DNA from: Pseudomonadota bacterium
GTDB lineage: Bacteria; Myxococcota_A; Polyangia; Polyangiales; Polyangiaceae
DNA length: 17,975 nucleotides
Reading direction: 5' to 3'
NCBI GenBank assembly: GCA_023418705.1
Contig: JAEZYZ010000127.1
Coordinates: 1 to 17,975, forward strand
The notes below the pieces were generated by a model that ran no database searches, was not told the origin of the DNA, and saw nothing but the letters and a program-made list of their open reading frames with translations. Positions within the stretch are counted from its first letter, which is position 1; each line of letters opens with the position of its first letter. Made by a program: the position numbers and the translations under genes. This document shows, in pieces, positions 7,275 to 14,514 of this stretch.

Positions 7275-7704
7275 GGCCCGCGATGATGCCTGCCAGCAGG
7301 TCGTCAGCCATGACGCCCAGCCCAGCCGGTTTGACATGTTGCGCGCTGTCGATCGGGCCGGGCTTGGTGATGTCCAAGATCCGAAAGAGCAGGGTCGCCA
7401 GCACCGCGCTCTTCAGGCCGCGCCCCCGCACGATACCGAGCGCGATCAAGACGCCGGCGACTTCGTCGATGACGGCGCTCTGCGGATCCTTGTCGTCAAG
7501 GAGCTCGACCATGCGCTCTCCGCTCCAGATCCCGAGCACGCTGATCGCCCCCACCAGGGCCCAGTGCAGCGCCGGCGGCAGGCGGCTCAGCACCAAGTGG
7601 AGCGGGATGGCGCCCAGCGTGCCGGCCGTGCCGGGCGCTACGGGCGAACGCCCGCAGCCAAACCAAGTGCCTAGCCGGAGGGCCCAGCGATCACCGCTCG
7701 TCAT
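7243..7704 (-). CDS. pgpA: PgpA-like phosphatidylglycerophosphatase / phosphatidylinositol-phosphate phosphatase candidate
   Basis: The 153-residue membrane phosphatase shows the PgpA pattern: FGCGRSPVAPGTAGTLGA (15-32), DKDPQSAVIDEVAG (71-84), LLFRILDITKPGPI (105-118) and GVMADDLLAGI (130-140). Several hydrophobic helices lie between these blocks. Classical PgpA removes phosphate from phosphatidylglycerophosphate. In Bacteroides a PgpA-like protein in an inositol-lipid cluster acts on phosphatidylinositol phosphate, and the converging neighbour here is a PIP-synthase-like enzyme. Either substrate is possible. The ATG at 7702-7704 gives a normal family length. The longer frame upstream is Pro/Gly-rich intergenic sequence. 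Confidence 0.92.
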   Translation of the reverse strand: MTSGDRWALRLGTWFGCGRSPVAPGTAGTLGAIPLHLVLSRLPPALHWALVGAISVLGIWSGERMVELLDDKDPQSAVIDEVAGVLIALGIVRGRGLKSAVLATLLFRILDITKPGPIDSAQHVKPAGLGVMADDLLAGIIAGLSVRFLSPRR

Positions 7705-7806
7705 GGCGCAGCGTTTAGCATCCGGGCCGCCGGATGTCTGCCGGCCTTCGGCCCACCGCGGGTCAGCAGAAACGGAGCTCCCGACGGAAACAGTCGACGG
7801 GCATGG

Positions 7807-7829
7807 GCGGGCCAAAGGCCCTTCCGGCC
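7807..7829. repeat. GGGCC-hairpin direct repeat, copy 1
   Basis: The unit is GCGGGCC, three variable bases, then GGCCCTTCCGGCC. GGGCC and GGCCC pair around the three-base loop. It matches 8128-8150 in 19 of 23 positions, the differences being the loop and one pyrimidine. A degenerate relative (CCGGCCTTCGGCCC) begins at 7741. All three are followed by an A-rich GAAAACGAG-like stretch, so they look like members of a REP-type family. Confidence 0.6.
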
Positions 7830-7903
7830 TCCTGCTACGAAAACGAGACCCGAAGGGCCCGAAAGCACGTGGAATCCAACGCGATGAGCTCCGCTATTTC
7901 GTT

Positions 7904-7931
7904 CACAGGAAGGAGCGGAAGGACGGAAGAT
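7904..7931 (+). repeat. Left arm of a 28-base imperfect inverted repeat
   Basis: The arm starts CACAGGAAGGAGCGGAAGG and ends CGGAAGAT. It pairs with the reverse complement of 8046-8072, with one single-base gap and a few mismatches. The 114 bases between the arms contain the hairpin at 8016-8038. Confidence 0.6.
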
Positions 7932-8015
7932 TTTGGGAGTTGGGGGGATACGCCCGAGGCGCTCGAGCACGAGGTTGGCCGCCGCGGTTGGGGTCGCGCC
8001 GCTCGAAACTCCAGC

Positions 8016-8038
8016 TGGGGACCGACGGCGTCGGTCCC
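8016..8038. repeat. Perfect 10-base stem-loop
   Basis: GGGGACCGAC, loop GGC, then GTCGGTCCCC. No T-run follows on either strand, so it is not a standard intrinsic terminator. A shorter stem with the same GGGACC core lies at 11800-11814. Confidence 0.7.
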
Positions 8039-8045
8039 CGTTCCG

Positions 8046-8072
8046 ATCTTCCGATCTTCCGATCTTCCTGTG
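8046..8072 (-). repeat. Right arm of the inverted repeat, with three tandem GATCTTCC units
   Basis: On the plus strand this holds three consecutive GATCTTCC-type units ending in TGTG. Its reverse complement begins CACAGGAAGATCGGAAG and matches the arm at 7904-7931. Confidence 0.6.
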
Positions 8073-8127
8073 ACCGATCTTACGCACCGCGCTGCTCAGT
8101 CGTGAAATTCGCTTTCACTGACTCGAG

Positions 8128-8150
8128 GCGGGCCGGAGGCCCTTTCGGCC
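8128..8150. repeat. GGGCC-hairpin direct repeat, copy 2
   Basis: GCGGGCC, loop GGA, then GGCCCTTTCGGCC. This is the partner of 7807-7829; the two copies flank the inverted-repeat segment. Confidence 0.6.
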
Positions 8151-8274
8151 TTGTGAACAGGAACAGGGAAGCTCGTCGCGGTGGAGCCGGCTCGCGCTTT
8201 CGCCGGGGCCGGGAGTCTGGAGAGGGGATCCTTCTGGTGAAAATGCGGGCCTCGTTCGGCGGAGGCGCTGAGCG

Positions 8275-9213
8275 ATGAGCTTTTTCCGCCATGTGCAGCG
8301 GCTCTGGGGGCGGTGGTGGCTCTTGCCGACCATCCCGCTCCTTTACGCGATCGTCGTCTTCAGCATCGGCGATTTGCGGCCGGAGCACCTGGTCTTCGCC
8401 GTTCTATCGTGCGCGTTCGGCTTCTGGAGCGCGCGGTCCCGCAGCTTCTTCATCGACGTCTCCCCGTACCTCGCCGTCGGGGTGCTCTACGACGCGGTCC
8501 GCTACGCCCGGCGCGCGTTGCTTCGGCCCGAGCAGGTGTGGGGCTGTGAGCTCAGAAGCTTGGACGTCGCGCTCTTCGGGCCAGGCAGCGGGCAGAGCAT
8601 GAACGACTGGTTTCAGGCGCACGCGCACCCGGCGCTCGACCTGTTCTTCGCCGTCCCGTATGCGATCTTCGCGTACGTCGCCCTGGCCTATGCAGCGTAC
8701 CTGTACTTCGTCGATCGCCGACGCATGCGCCACTACTTGTGGGCGTTCGCGCTGGCCAACGTCATCTCGTTCGTGATGTGGTTGACGGTCCCCGCGGCGC
8801 CCCCGTGGTACATCCGTGCCCACGGCTGCGGCATCGATTTATCGGCCGTCCCCAGCGCGGCGGCCCTGACGCGCGTCGACGCGCTGCTCGGCGTCGACTA
8901 TTTCGCCGCCTTCTATTCGCGAGCGACCTCGGTGTTCGGGGCGATGCCGTCGATGCACTGCGCCTATCCGGTGCTCGGCCTGCTCACCGCCTGGCGCGCG
9001 GCGACCTGGTGGACCCGCCCGCTGCATTTGGCGTATACGGCCGCGATGTTCCTGGCGTCGATGTACCTCGACCATCACTGGGTGGTGGACGGCCTGGCGG
9101 GGTGGACGGTGGCAGCCTTCTCGGTCTTCGTCGCCGGCCGCGTGCTCGATCGGGTCTCGGCGCCGGACAAGGGCGCGACCGCCGCTCCGGATCTGCTGCA
9201 GGTGGGCGGATGA
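8275..9213 (+). CDS. PAP2-superfamily membrane enzyme, Aur1/Ipt1-like (inositol phosphotransferase type)
   Basis: The 312-residue protein has about six hydrophobic segments and the two C-terminal PAP2 motifs: FGAMPSMHCAYP (His228 in PSMH) and MYLDHHWVVDGLAG (His268 and Asp272, the expected nucleophile and its partner). The lysine/arginine-rich first motif of soluble PAP2 phosphatases is missing. AAPPWY before PSMH and the overall layout fit the PAP2_3 (Aur1/Ipt1) group, which in fungi and Bacteroides moves phosphoinositol from phosphatidylinositol to ceramide. The neighbours (PIP-synthase-like, PgpA-like, lipid transporter) agree, but the acceptor lipid is inferred. The ATG at 8275 follows GGAGG at 8261-8265. 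The stop overlaps the next gene's ATG (ATGA), so the two are translationally coupled. Confidence 0.88.
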   Translation: MSFFRHVQRLWGRWWLLPTIPLLYAIVVFSIGDLRPEHLVFAVLSCAFGFWSARSRSFFIDVSPYLAVGVLYDAVRYARRALLRPEQVWGCELRSLDVALFGPGSGQSMNDWFQAHAHPALDLFFAVPYAIFAYVALAYAAYLYFVDRRRMRHYLWAFALANVISFVMWLTVPAAPPWYIRAHGCGIDLSAVPSAAALTRVDALLGVDYFAAFYSRATSVFGAMPSMHCAYPVLGLLTAWRAATWWTRPLHLAYTAAMFLASMYLDHHWVVDGLAGWTVAAFSVFVAGRVLDRVSAPDKGATAAPDLLQVGG

Positions 9214-11720
9214 CGGCGCCTGCGGGTCGGGTGGAGCGCGCGGTGGGCTGGCTCATCCGCCGAAGGTTCATCGTGCTCGCCGTCGCGACGGTGCTCGCCG
9301 TCGTCGCCGGGTATCGGACCGTCGTGACCTACGCCAACCTGCGCAGCGATCTGGAGGAGCTCCTGCCGGAGAGCGCTCCCAGCGTGAGCGCCCTCGGAGA
9401 GCTGCGGGATCGCCTGCCGGGGCTCCGCCATCTTGGGATCGTGATCGATACCGGCGGCGCGCACAACGTGGACGCCGCCAATCGCTTCGTCGACGCCCTG
9501 GCCGAGCGCATCGCGACCTACCCACCCGAGCTGGTGACCGCCGTGCGCAAGGACATCGCCGCCGAGCGAGCGTTCGCCGAGACGTACGGGCTGCAGCTGG
9601 TCGAGCCAGAAGACATCCGGCGCTTGCGCCTGGCCGCCGAGGAGCGGCGAGACCGCGCGGTGTCCGCCGCGCTCGGCACCGATCTGCTCGAAGAGGACGA
9701 GGCCCCGCCGGCGCCATTGCCGCTCGAAGACCTGCGGCGCAAGTACGAGCAGCGCTTCGGCGCCGCAGGGGCGTCCTTTCCGGGCGACCGCTTCGTGGCC
9801 AAAGACGGCAGCACGGTGGTGTTGCTGGTGCAGGCGAGCTCGCACGCGACCAGCTACGAGGCGGACAGCGCGCTCTTGTCGCGGGTGGCGGACGACGTGC
9901 AAGCGCTCGGCTTTCCCGCGGCGTATGCCGCGGAGATGCGGCTCGGCTACGCGGGGGATGTCGCCACCCGGGTCGAGGAGATGGAAGGGCTAGCTGCGGA
10001 CCTCACCTTGTCCGGCGGGCTCGTGCTCCTGCTCGTGGTGGCGGTGATCGTGGGCTACTTCCGCTCCTTCGTCTCGCTCTGGCTTTTGTCGGTGCCGCTG
10101 GCCTTTGGGACGGTGTGGGCGTTCGGGCTGGCCGCGTTGCCGCCGTTTTCGATCCGACACCTGAACTCGAACACCGCCTTTTTGGGATCCATCATCATCG
10201 GCAACGGCGTCAACACCGGGATCATTTTGCTCGCGCGCTTCCGAGAGGAACAGCGCAAGAGCGCGGATGTCTCGGCGAACATCGTGCGCGCCTTGAGCGG
10301 GACGTGGCGACCCACCCTGGCGGCGGCGTCGGCCGCGTCGGTGGCGTACGGTTCCCTGATTTTTACCGATTTTCGCGGCTTCAATCAGTTCGGCTGGATC
10401 GGTGGGCTTGGCATGTTGGTCTGCTGGGTCGCCACGGTGGTGCTGATGCCGCCGCTGTTGTCCCTGTTCGGCGCGCGGGTGACGGCCAGCCAGGAAGAGC
10501 CCGGCGAGCTTGGGCGCTGGCAGCGCGCGGTCGGGCAGCTGTTCGCCCGCCCGGCGTTGGTGGTGGGGCTCACCAGCATCGCCCTGCTGGTCTCGATGGT
10601 GGCCGTCCTGGGCCGGTCCACGGAGTGGATCGAGCACGACTTCTCGAAGCTCCGCCGGCGCGACTCCTGGGAGTCCGGCGAGCGGTACTGGGGTGCGCGG
10701 ATGGACGCGACGCTCGGCCGCTACCTCACCCCGACGGTCATCCTCGCGCCCGACGCCGCCGCCGCGCGGCGCATCGAAGAGCGGGTGCGGCAGCTCGAGG
10801 CCGAGGACCGCGCCGGGGGCCTCATCGGACAGGTGCGCTCGGGCGCCACCGTGTTCCCGGAGACGGCGCCCGCGGCATTGGCCGAGGCGAAGCAGCTGGC
10901 GCGCGTGCTGACCCCCAAGATCCGGAGCGAGCTCTCCGAAGACGAGCGCCGCGTGGTCGACCGCGCCTTGAGCGGAGAGGCGCTCCAGCCGCTCACGGCT
11001 GCGGCGCTCCCCGACGTGCTGGTGGCGGGGCTTCGGGAGCACGACGGCCGGATCGACCGCAACGTGCTCGTGTTCCCGAAGCTGTCCAAACACACCTGGG
11101 ATGGCGAACGCATGCTCGCGTTCACGCGCGATCTGCGCGCCGCCGCGGAGGTCGACGGAGCACAGGCGCCGGTCGCCGGCTCGCTGCTCTTGGCGAGCGA
11201 CATCGCCAGCGCGATGAAAGCGGACGGCCCACGCGCGACCGCCTTGTCGTTGATCGCCGTGCTCGTCATCTGCGTGGCGGCGTTCCGATCGCTCAAGCTG
11301 TCGCTGCTCGCCCTGTTGTCGCTGTTCATGGGCGTCCTGCTGATGCTCGGCGGCATGAGCTTGAGCGGCGAGCGTCTGAATTTTTCGAACTTCGTGGCCT
11401 TGCCGATCACCTTCGGCATCGGCGCGGACTACGCGATCAACATGCTCAAGCGCTTTCAGCTCGAGGCGGGCGAGGCCAACGACAGCGCCGGCATGACCGC
11501 GGCGCTGGCGAACACCAGCGGCGCCGTGGCCCTGTGCTCGGCGACCACCATCATCGGGTTCGGGTCGCTCTTGATCGCGCAGAACCGCGCGCTGTTCTCG
11601 TTCGGCGTGTTGGCGGTGGCGGGAGAGATCGCCTGCCTTTTGACCGCGGTCGTGCTGTTGCCGGCGCTCATGGGCCGCCTTCGGCGCCAGCGCCAGGTGG
11701 CTCCAGCGAGCGCCTATTGA
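9210..11720 (+). CDS. MMPL/RND-family lipid transporter (HpnN-like)
   Basis: The 836-residue inner-membrane protein has the two-fold RND layout. TM1 (residues 15-35) precedes a large periplasmic domain starting NLRSDLEELLPESAPSV, then five TMs (about 260-440). The second half repeats this: TM7 near 455, a loop with EWIEHDFSKLRRRDSWESG, and five TMs at the end. The second half carries FGIGADYAINMLKRF with Asp740, a likely proton-relay residue. The equivalent first-half site reads IGNGVNTGIILLARFREE (Asn335). The substituted first half is similar to many HpnN/MmpL transporters. Family members move hopanoids or other lipids toward the outer membrane. Coupling to the PAP2 gene (4-base overlap) suggests it exports that enzyme's product. 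No outer-membrane or adaptor partner is seen. Confidence 0.92.
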   Translation: MTAPAGRVERAVGWLIRRRFIVLAVATVLAVVAGYRTVVTYANLRSDLEELLPESAPSVSALGELRDRLPGLRHLGIVIDTGGAHNVDAANRFVDALAERIATYPPELVTAVRKDIAAERAFAETYGLQLVEPEDIRRLRLAAEERRDRAVSAALGTDLLEEDEAPPAPLPLEDLRRKYEQRFGAAGASFPGDRFVAKDGSTVVLLVQASSHATSYEADSALLSRVADDVQALGFPAAYAAEMRLGYAGDVATRVEEMEGLAADLTLSGGLVLLLVVAVIVGYFRSFVSLWLLSVPLAFGTVWAFGLAALPPFSIRHLNSNTAFLGSIIIGNGVNTGIILLARFREEQRKSADVSANIVRALSGTWRPTLAAASAASVAYGSLIFTDFRGFNQFGWIGGLGMLVCWVATVVLMPPLLSLFGARVTASQEEPGELGRWQRAVGQLFARPALVVGLTSIALLVSMVAVLGRSTEWIEHDFSKLRRRDSWESGERYWGARMDATLGRYLTPTVILAPDAAAARRIEERVRQLEAEDRAGGLIGQVRSGATVFPETAPAALAEAKQLARVLTPKIRSELSEDERRVVDRALSGEALQPLTAAALPDVLVAGLREHDGRIDRNVLVFPKLSKHTWDGERMLAFTRDLRAAAEVDGAQAPVAGSLLLASDIASAMKADGPRATALSLIAVLVICVAAFRSLKLSLLALLSLFMGVLLMLGGMSLSGERLNFSNFVALPITFGIGADYAINMLKRFQLEAGEANDSAGMTAALANTSGAVALCSATTIIGFGSLLIAQNRALFSFGVLAVAGEIACLLTAVVLLPALMGRLRRQRQVAPASAY

Positions 11721-11914
11721 AGGGCCGCGCCTCCGGAAGGGCCATCGTCCTCTCCGGCATGGTCCGTTTGGATTCGGCGCTCTCGAAGAAGCCATCGAGG
11801 GGACCGAAGGTCCCGCACCCGGTGAGGACATCGTGGGGCGATGAGGAGCGGGCTCTGACGACCTCGGTCCCTGACGGGCGTCAGCTCCGTCGCTTGCTCT
11901 CGGGCCGGCGCCAG
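11721..11914. other. Intergenic region after the transporter gene, with short hairpins
   Basis: There is no gene in this stretch. It has a GGGACC-GAA-GGTCCC stem (11800-11814) resembling the core of the hairpin at 8016-8038, and a CTGACG-GG-CGTCAG stem (11871-11884). Neither is followed by a T-run. GCCTCCGGAAGGGCC just after the transporter stop recalls the GGGCC repeats at 7807 and 8128. Confidence 0.5.
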
Positions 11915-11922
11915 TCTATAGA
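11894..11922 (+). promoter_or_regulatory. Candidate sigma-70-type promoter of the TetR gene
   Basis: TTGCTC (11894-11899), a 17-base spacer and TATAGA (11917-11922) form a good housekeeping-type promoter, unusually AT-rich for this window. Transcription would begin near 11929, upstream of the palindrome at 11938-11951. Confidence 0.55.
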
Positions 11923-11937
11923 CACATGGTCATCTGC

Positions 11938-11951
11938 TGACTAGCGAGTCA
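11938..11951. promoter_or_regulatory. Candidate TetR-family operator
   Basis: TGACT-AGCG-AGTCA is a perfect five-base inverted repeat with a four-base centre, the size and shape typical of TetR-family half-sites. It lies between the predicted transcription start and the tetR ribosome-binding site, so its protein could repress its own gene. A looser half-site (GGTCA) sits a few bases upstream. Confidence 0.5.
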
Positions 11952-11963
11952 TTGGAGAGCCCA

Positions 11964-12629
11964 ATGGGGGTCGCCGAGCGGCGGCAGCGCGAAAAACACC
12001 AACGTCGCTGCCGCATTTTGGATGCCGCCGAGCGGGTGTTCCTGAAGCAGGGGCTCGGCGCCGCGACGATGGATCAAGTCGCGCGGGAGGCGGAGCTCAG
12101 CAAGGGCACCCTCTATCTGTACTTCAAGAGCAAGGACGAGCTCTGGCTCCAGGTGGCCAACCGCGCCCTGGAAGAGCTGGTGACCCTCCTGAAGCGCTCC
12201 GCGGCCGCCGGTGGCAGCGGCCTGTGGCGCCTCGAGCGGTTGCTCATCGCTTATGCGGAGTTCATGCGCGGCCACCGCGAGCGCTTTCGAATGGCGACGA
12301 GCTGGCTCCTGGACGACTACATCGTCAGCGGCAGCCCGGCGTTCGAACGCTACCGGGAGCTGATCGGCGCGGTCTTCGCGACCGTCAGTCAAGCCGTCGA
12401 CCTCGGCAAACAGGACGGGAGCATCCGCACGGCGCTGCCGACGCTCGAGCTCGTCGTGCAGCTCTGGGGCGGTCTGCTCGGTGTGTTGATGGTGGAGTCG
12501 AGCTCCGCGGAGGTGGCTCGACGCTTGCCCGGGCCCGTGGACTTCGCCGCGCTGGTGCCGGCATACGTCCAGCTCTTGTTGGGCGGCGTGGCCGGCCTTG
12601 CCGACGCGGGACCGGCGGCGGACGCCTGA
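11964..12629 (+). CDS. TetR/AcrR-family transcriptional regulator
   Basis: The protein has 221 residues. The N-terminal DNA-binding domain is standard: RILDAAERVFLKQGLGAATM, then the helix-turn-helix MDQVAREAELSKGTLYLYF (about 36-54) and KSKDELW. The C-terminal ligand-binding domain is helical and divergent, so the inducer cannot be named. The ATG at 11964 is preferred over the TTG at 11952 because GGAGAG lies five bases ahead of it. The gene follows a lipid transporter and precedes a DUF1206 membrane protein. TetR regulators often control adjacent transporters, but the likely operator lies only in front of its own gene. Confidence 0.93.
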   Translation: MGVAERRQREKHQRRCRILDAAERVFLKQGLGAATMDQVAREAELSKGTLYLYFKSKDELWLQVANRALEELVTLLKRSAAAGGSGLWRLERLLIAYAEFMRGHRERFRMATSWLLDDYIVSGSPAFERYRELIGAVFATVSQAVDLGKQDGSIRTALPTLELVVQLWGGLLGVLMVESSSAEVARRLPGPVDFAALVPAYVQLLLGGVAGLADAGPAADA

Positions 12630-12812
12630 CCCTGCCGGCCTCGGTACGGGGTGGCGCGGGTTGGCGCCACCGCGGCGATCTGGTCGGGTCACTCGAGCTC
12701 GAACTGGCCGGCCAATGGCGGATGGGGCTCGTCGGACCGCTGGCATAGGGACTGCAGCGATGACGCAGCTAGAGCATCGGATCTCGTTTGGGTCCGCTCT
12801 AGGAGGTTATCC

Positions 12813-13667
12813 ATGGACGTACCGTTCTCGTCGGCGGCGCGTGGTGCGGCAGGCGCCGTTCGTGGCACCGTTTCCCGTCCCGAGTCGCAGGACTGGCTCA
12901 AAAAATTCGCTCGCCTCGGGCACCTGGCCAAAGGCGTGGTCTACCTGCTGATCGGGGTCTTGGCGTTGATGGCCGCCTTCGGCAGCGGCGGTCGAGTCGG
13001 CGGTGGGCAAGAAGCGGCGAGCTACCTCGCCGGGTTGCCGGGTGGACCGGTGCTGCTCGCTCTGACGGGCTTCGGACTGCTCGGCTACGCGGCGTGGCGC
13101 TTCATCGAGGCCTGGAAGGATCCGGATCGGGAAGGATCCGACACCAAGGGCATCGTCAAGCGAGTCGGGTTTGCGGCGAGCGGCGTCGTGAACGCCGCCA
13201 TCGCGGTTGGCGCGTTGCAGCTGGCGTTTGGCCGCGGGACAAGCTCCGGGGGCGAGCAAGCCTGGGCGTCGCAGCTGCTGACGGTTCCCTTCGGTCAGTT
13301 CCTTCTGGGCGCGATCGGGATCGGCGTGATCGTGGCCGGCCTCTCGCAGCTCAAGGAAGCCAAGGACGAGCGCTTCAAGCGCGTGCTGAAGCTGCACCAG
13401 ATGAGCCGCAAGGAGCGGACGTGGGTCACCCGGCTCGCAAAGATCGGCCTCTGCGCGCGCGGCGTGGTGTTTCCGCTGATCGGCTACGGGATCCTGCGGG
13501 CGGCGATGGCAAACTCGGCCGCTCGAGCGCAGGGGTTCGGCGGTGCGCTGCGCGAGATCGCGTCCAAGCCCTTTGGGCAGGTTCTGCTCATCGCCGTCGC
13601 CGCGGGGCTGGTCGCCTACGGGATCTACATGCTGGCCGTCGCCAAGTACCGCCGGCTGGCGACCTGA
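12813..13667 (+). CDS. DUF1206 membrane protein
   Basis: The 284-residue protein contains three related units, each with two hydrophobic helices, the known DUF1206 layout. The units begin WLKKFARLGHLAKGVVYLLIG (about 28), KRVGFAASGVVNAAIAVGA and WVTRLAKIGLCARGVVFPLIG. Each unit ends in a glycine-rich helix such as GFGLLGYAAWRFIEAWKDP. The biochemical role of DUF1206 is unknown. The ATG at 12813 has a near-perfect ribosome-binding site, AGGAGG at 12801-12806, which rules out the longer frame starting at 12651. The gene is 183 bases after tetR, and I saw no clear terminator between them, so co-transcription is possible. Confidence 0.92.
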   Translation: MDVPFSSAARGAAGAVRGTVSRPESQDWLKKFARLGHLAKGVVYLLIGVLALMAAFGSGGRVGGGQEAASYLAGLPGGPVLLALTGFGLLGYAAWRFIEAWKDPDREGSDTKGIVKRVGFAASGVVNAAIAVGALQLAFGRGTSSGGEQAWASQLLTVPFGQFLLGAIGIGVIVAGLSQLKEAKDERFKRVLKLHQMSRKERTWVTRLAKIGLCARGVVFPLIGYGILRAAMANSAARAQGFGGALREIASKPFGQVLLIAVAAGLVAYGIYMLAVAKYRRLAT

Positions 13668-13720
13668 CAGCAGCCCCTCCAGAGCAATCGCGAATCGCGA
13701 GAGAGCTGCGAGCGGCCCGG

Positions 13721-14362
13721 CTATTCTCCGCTGATCTTGCAGGACAGCGGCTTGGCGACCAGCGCGTCGCCCTCGTTCGTCCACTGCGCGCCCGGGTTCC
13801 AGCGAAGCCTGGGGTTCAGCCGACCGATGAACTTCACCTCGCAGTCGGCGACGAAGCGAGCCAGCTTCTTGGACGCCACGCCTCGGAACGGCTCGCGGTG
13901 CAGCCGCTGAGCGACGGTGGGCTCGTTCCACAGGCCGGCGACCAACATCAGCTGGTTCTCGGGCCAGGTGCGGTACGGCTGGATGATGTCCGCCTTGTTG
14001 TCGTCGAGCGGCTGACCCGCTTCCGCGGGCCAGGGCTGCGTCTCGCTCCGGTAGGCGCAGTGGTAGCCCTCGATGGTCTGGTTCGAGGCGCAAGCGAGCA
14101 GCTGGTAGTCCGCCGTGATGAGCGTGATCCGAACCCGAGAGGTCTTGCCGACCTGCCAGTTCGACGTGTCGGTCGGGGGCGGCCCCTGCGACGCACTCTG
14201 AACGACGTCCCCGAGCTTCGAGTACGGGAACAACACGACCGCCGCCAGCAGCGCCAAGACGACATAGTACCGTCCGGAGACCACCGGCACGTCGTCCGGA
14301 GGCAGCTGCCGCCGGGGGCGGCGGCGGGCGGGACCGGGGCGGACGGCGGCGGTGCTGGCCAT
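13721..14362 (-). CDS. Membrane-anchored protein of unknown function
   Basis: I do not recognise this 213-residue protein. The N-terminus is basic and Pro/Arg-rich (1-28), followed by one hydrophobic helix (YYVVLALLAAVVLFPY, about 32-47). The rest, about 160 residues, should be outside the cytoplasm by the positive-inside rule. It has four cysteines (in LLACAS, GYHCAY, ADCEV and LSCKI), possibly two disulfides. The mixed charge and Trp/Tyr-rich segments suggest a folded globular domain. The ATG at 14360-14362 has no strong ribosome-binding site. It lies 152 bases downstream of the SGNH hydrolase gene on the same strand and converges with the DUF1206 gene. Confidence 0.75.
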   Translation of the reverse strand: MASTAAVRPGPARRRPRRQLPPDDVPVVSGRYYVVLALLAAVVLFPYSKLGDVVQSASQGPPPTDTSNWQVGKTSRVRITLITADYQLLACASNQTIEGYHCAYRSETQPWPAEAGQPLDDNKADIIQPYRTWPENQLMLVAGLWNEPTVAQRLHREPFRGVASKKLARFVADCEVKFIGRLNPRLRWNPGAQWTNEGDALVAKPLSCKISGE

Positions 14363-14439
14363 GGTCGGGGGGTGATAGCTCGGTGCTGGGCCGAGTCAAA
14401 GGTCAAATGGGCTCCGCTGGCGGCCAGATGTGGGCTTTT

Positions 14440-14453
14440 CTGGGCGCGCCCAG
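14440..14453. repeat. 14-base perfect palindrome
   Basis: CTGGGCGCGCCCAG lies between the SGNH hydrolase gene and the next minus-strand gene. It could form a stem but has no T-run on the minus strand, where a terminator would be expected. The plus strand has TTTT before it, not after. Its role is unclear. Confidence 0.4.
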
Positions 14454-14514
14454 CACCCCACGGCCGCAGGGAGCGGGCCCTTTCTGGGCGGCAGGGCCGT
14501 CGCGCGAAGGAGCT

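Larger units (their letters stand above)
7705..8274. other. 570-base repeat-bearing intergenic region
   Basis: No convincing gene lies here. The open frames translate to low-complexity Arg/Gly/Pro sequence built from repeats. The region carries direct repeats at 7807-7829 and 8128-8150, an imperfect inverted repeat (7904-7931 with 8046-8072) and a perfect 10-base stem at 8016-8038. It separates the divergent PgpA-like and PAP2 genes, so both promoters should also be here, though I cannot point to clear boxes. Confidence 0.7.

Noticed and set aside
8044..8068. Tandem GATCTTCC units as a CRISPR or phase-variation repeat
   Set aside because: There are only three 8-base units with no spacers, and they are outside any coding frame or promoter box that slippage would switch.
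7701..8105. Small open frames in the PgpA/PAP2 gap
   Set aside because: Translations such as RKIGRSEDR arise from the tandem GATCTTCC units and GGGCC repeats. No ribosome-binding site or family resemblance is seen.
9990..11831. 613-residue minus-strand frame opposite the transporter
   Set aside because: The composition is dominated by Arg, His, Gln and Gly, typical of antisense high-GC frames. It has no motif and lies opposite a complete MMPL protein.
10115..11944. 609-residue plus-strand frame overlapping the transporter and running toward tetR
   Set aside because: It is the +1 shadow of the transporter, Arg-rich throughout, with no start context.
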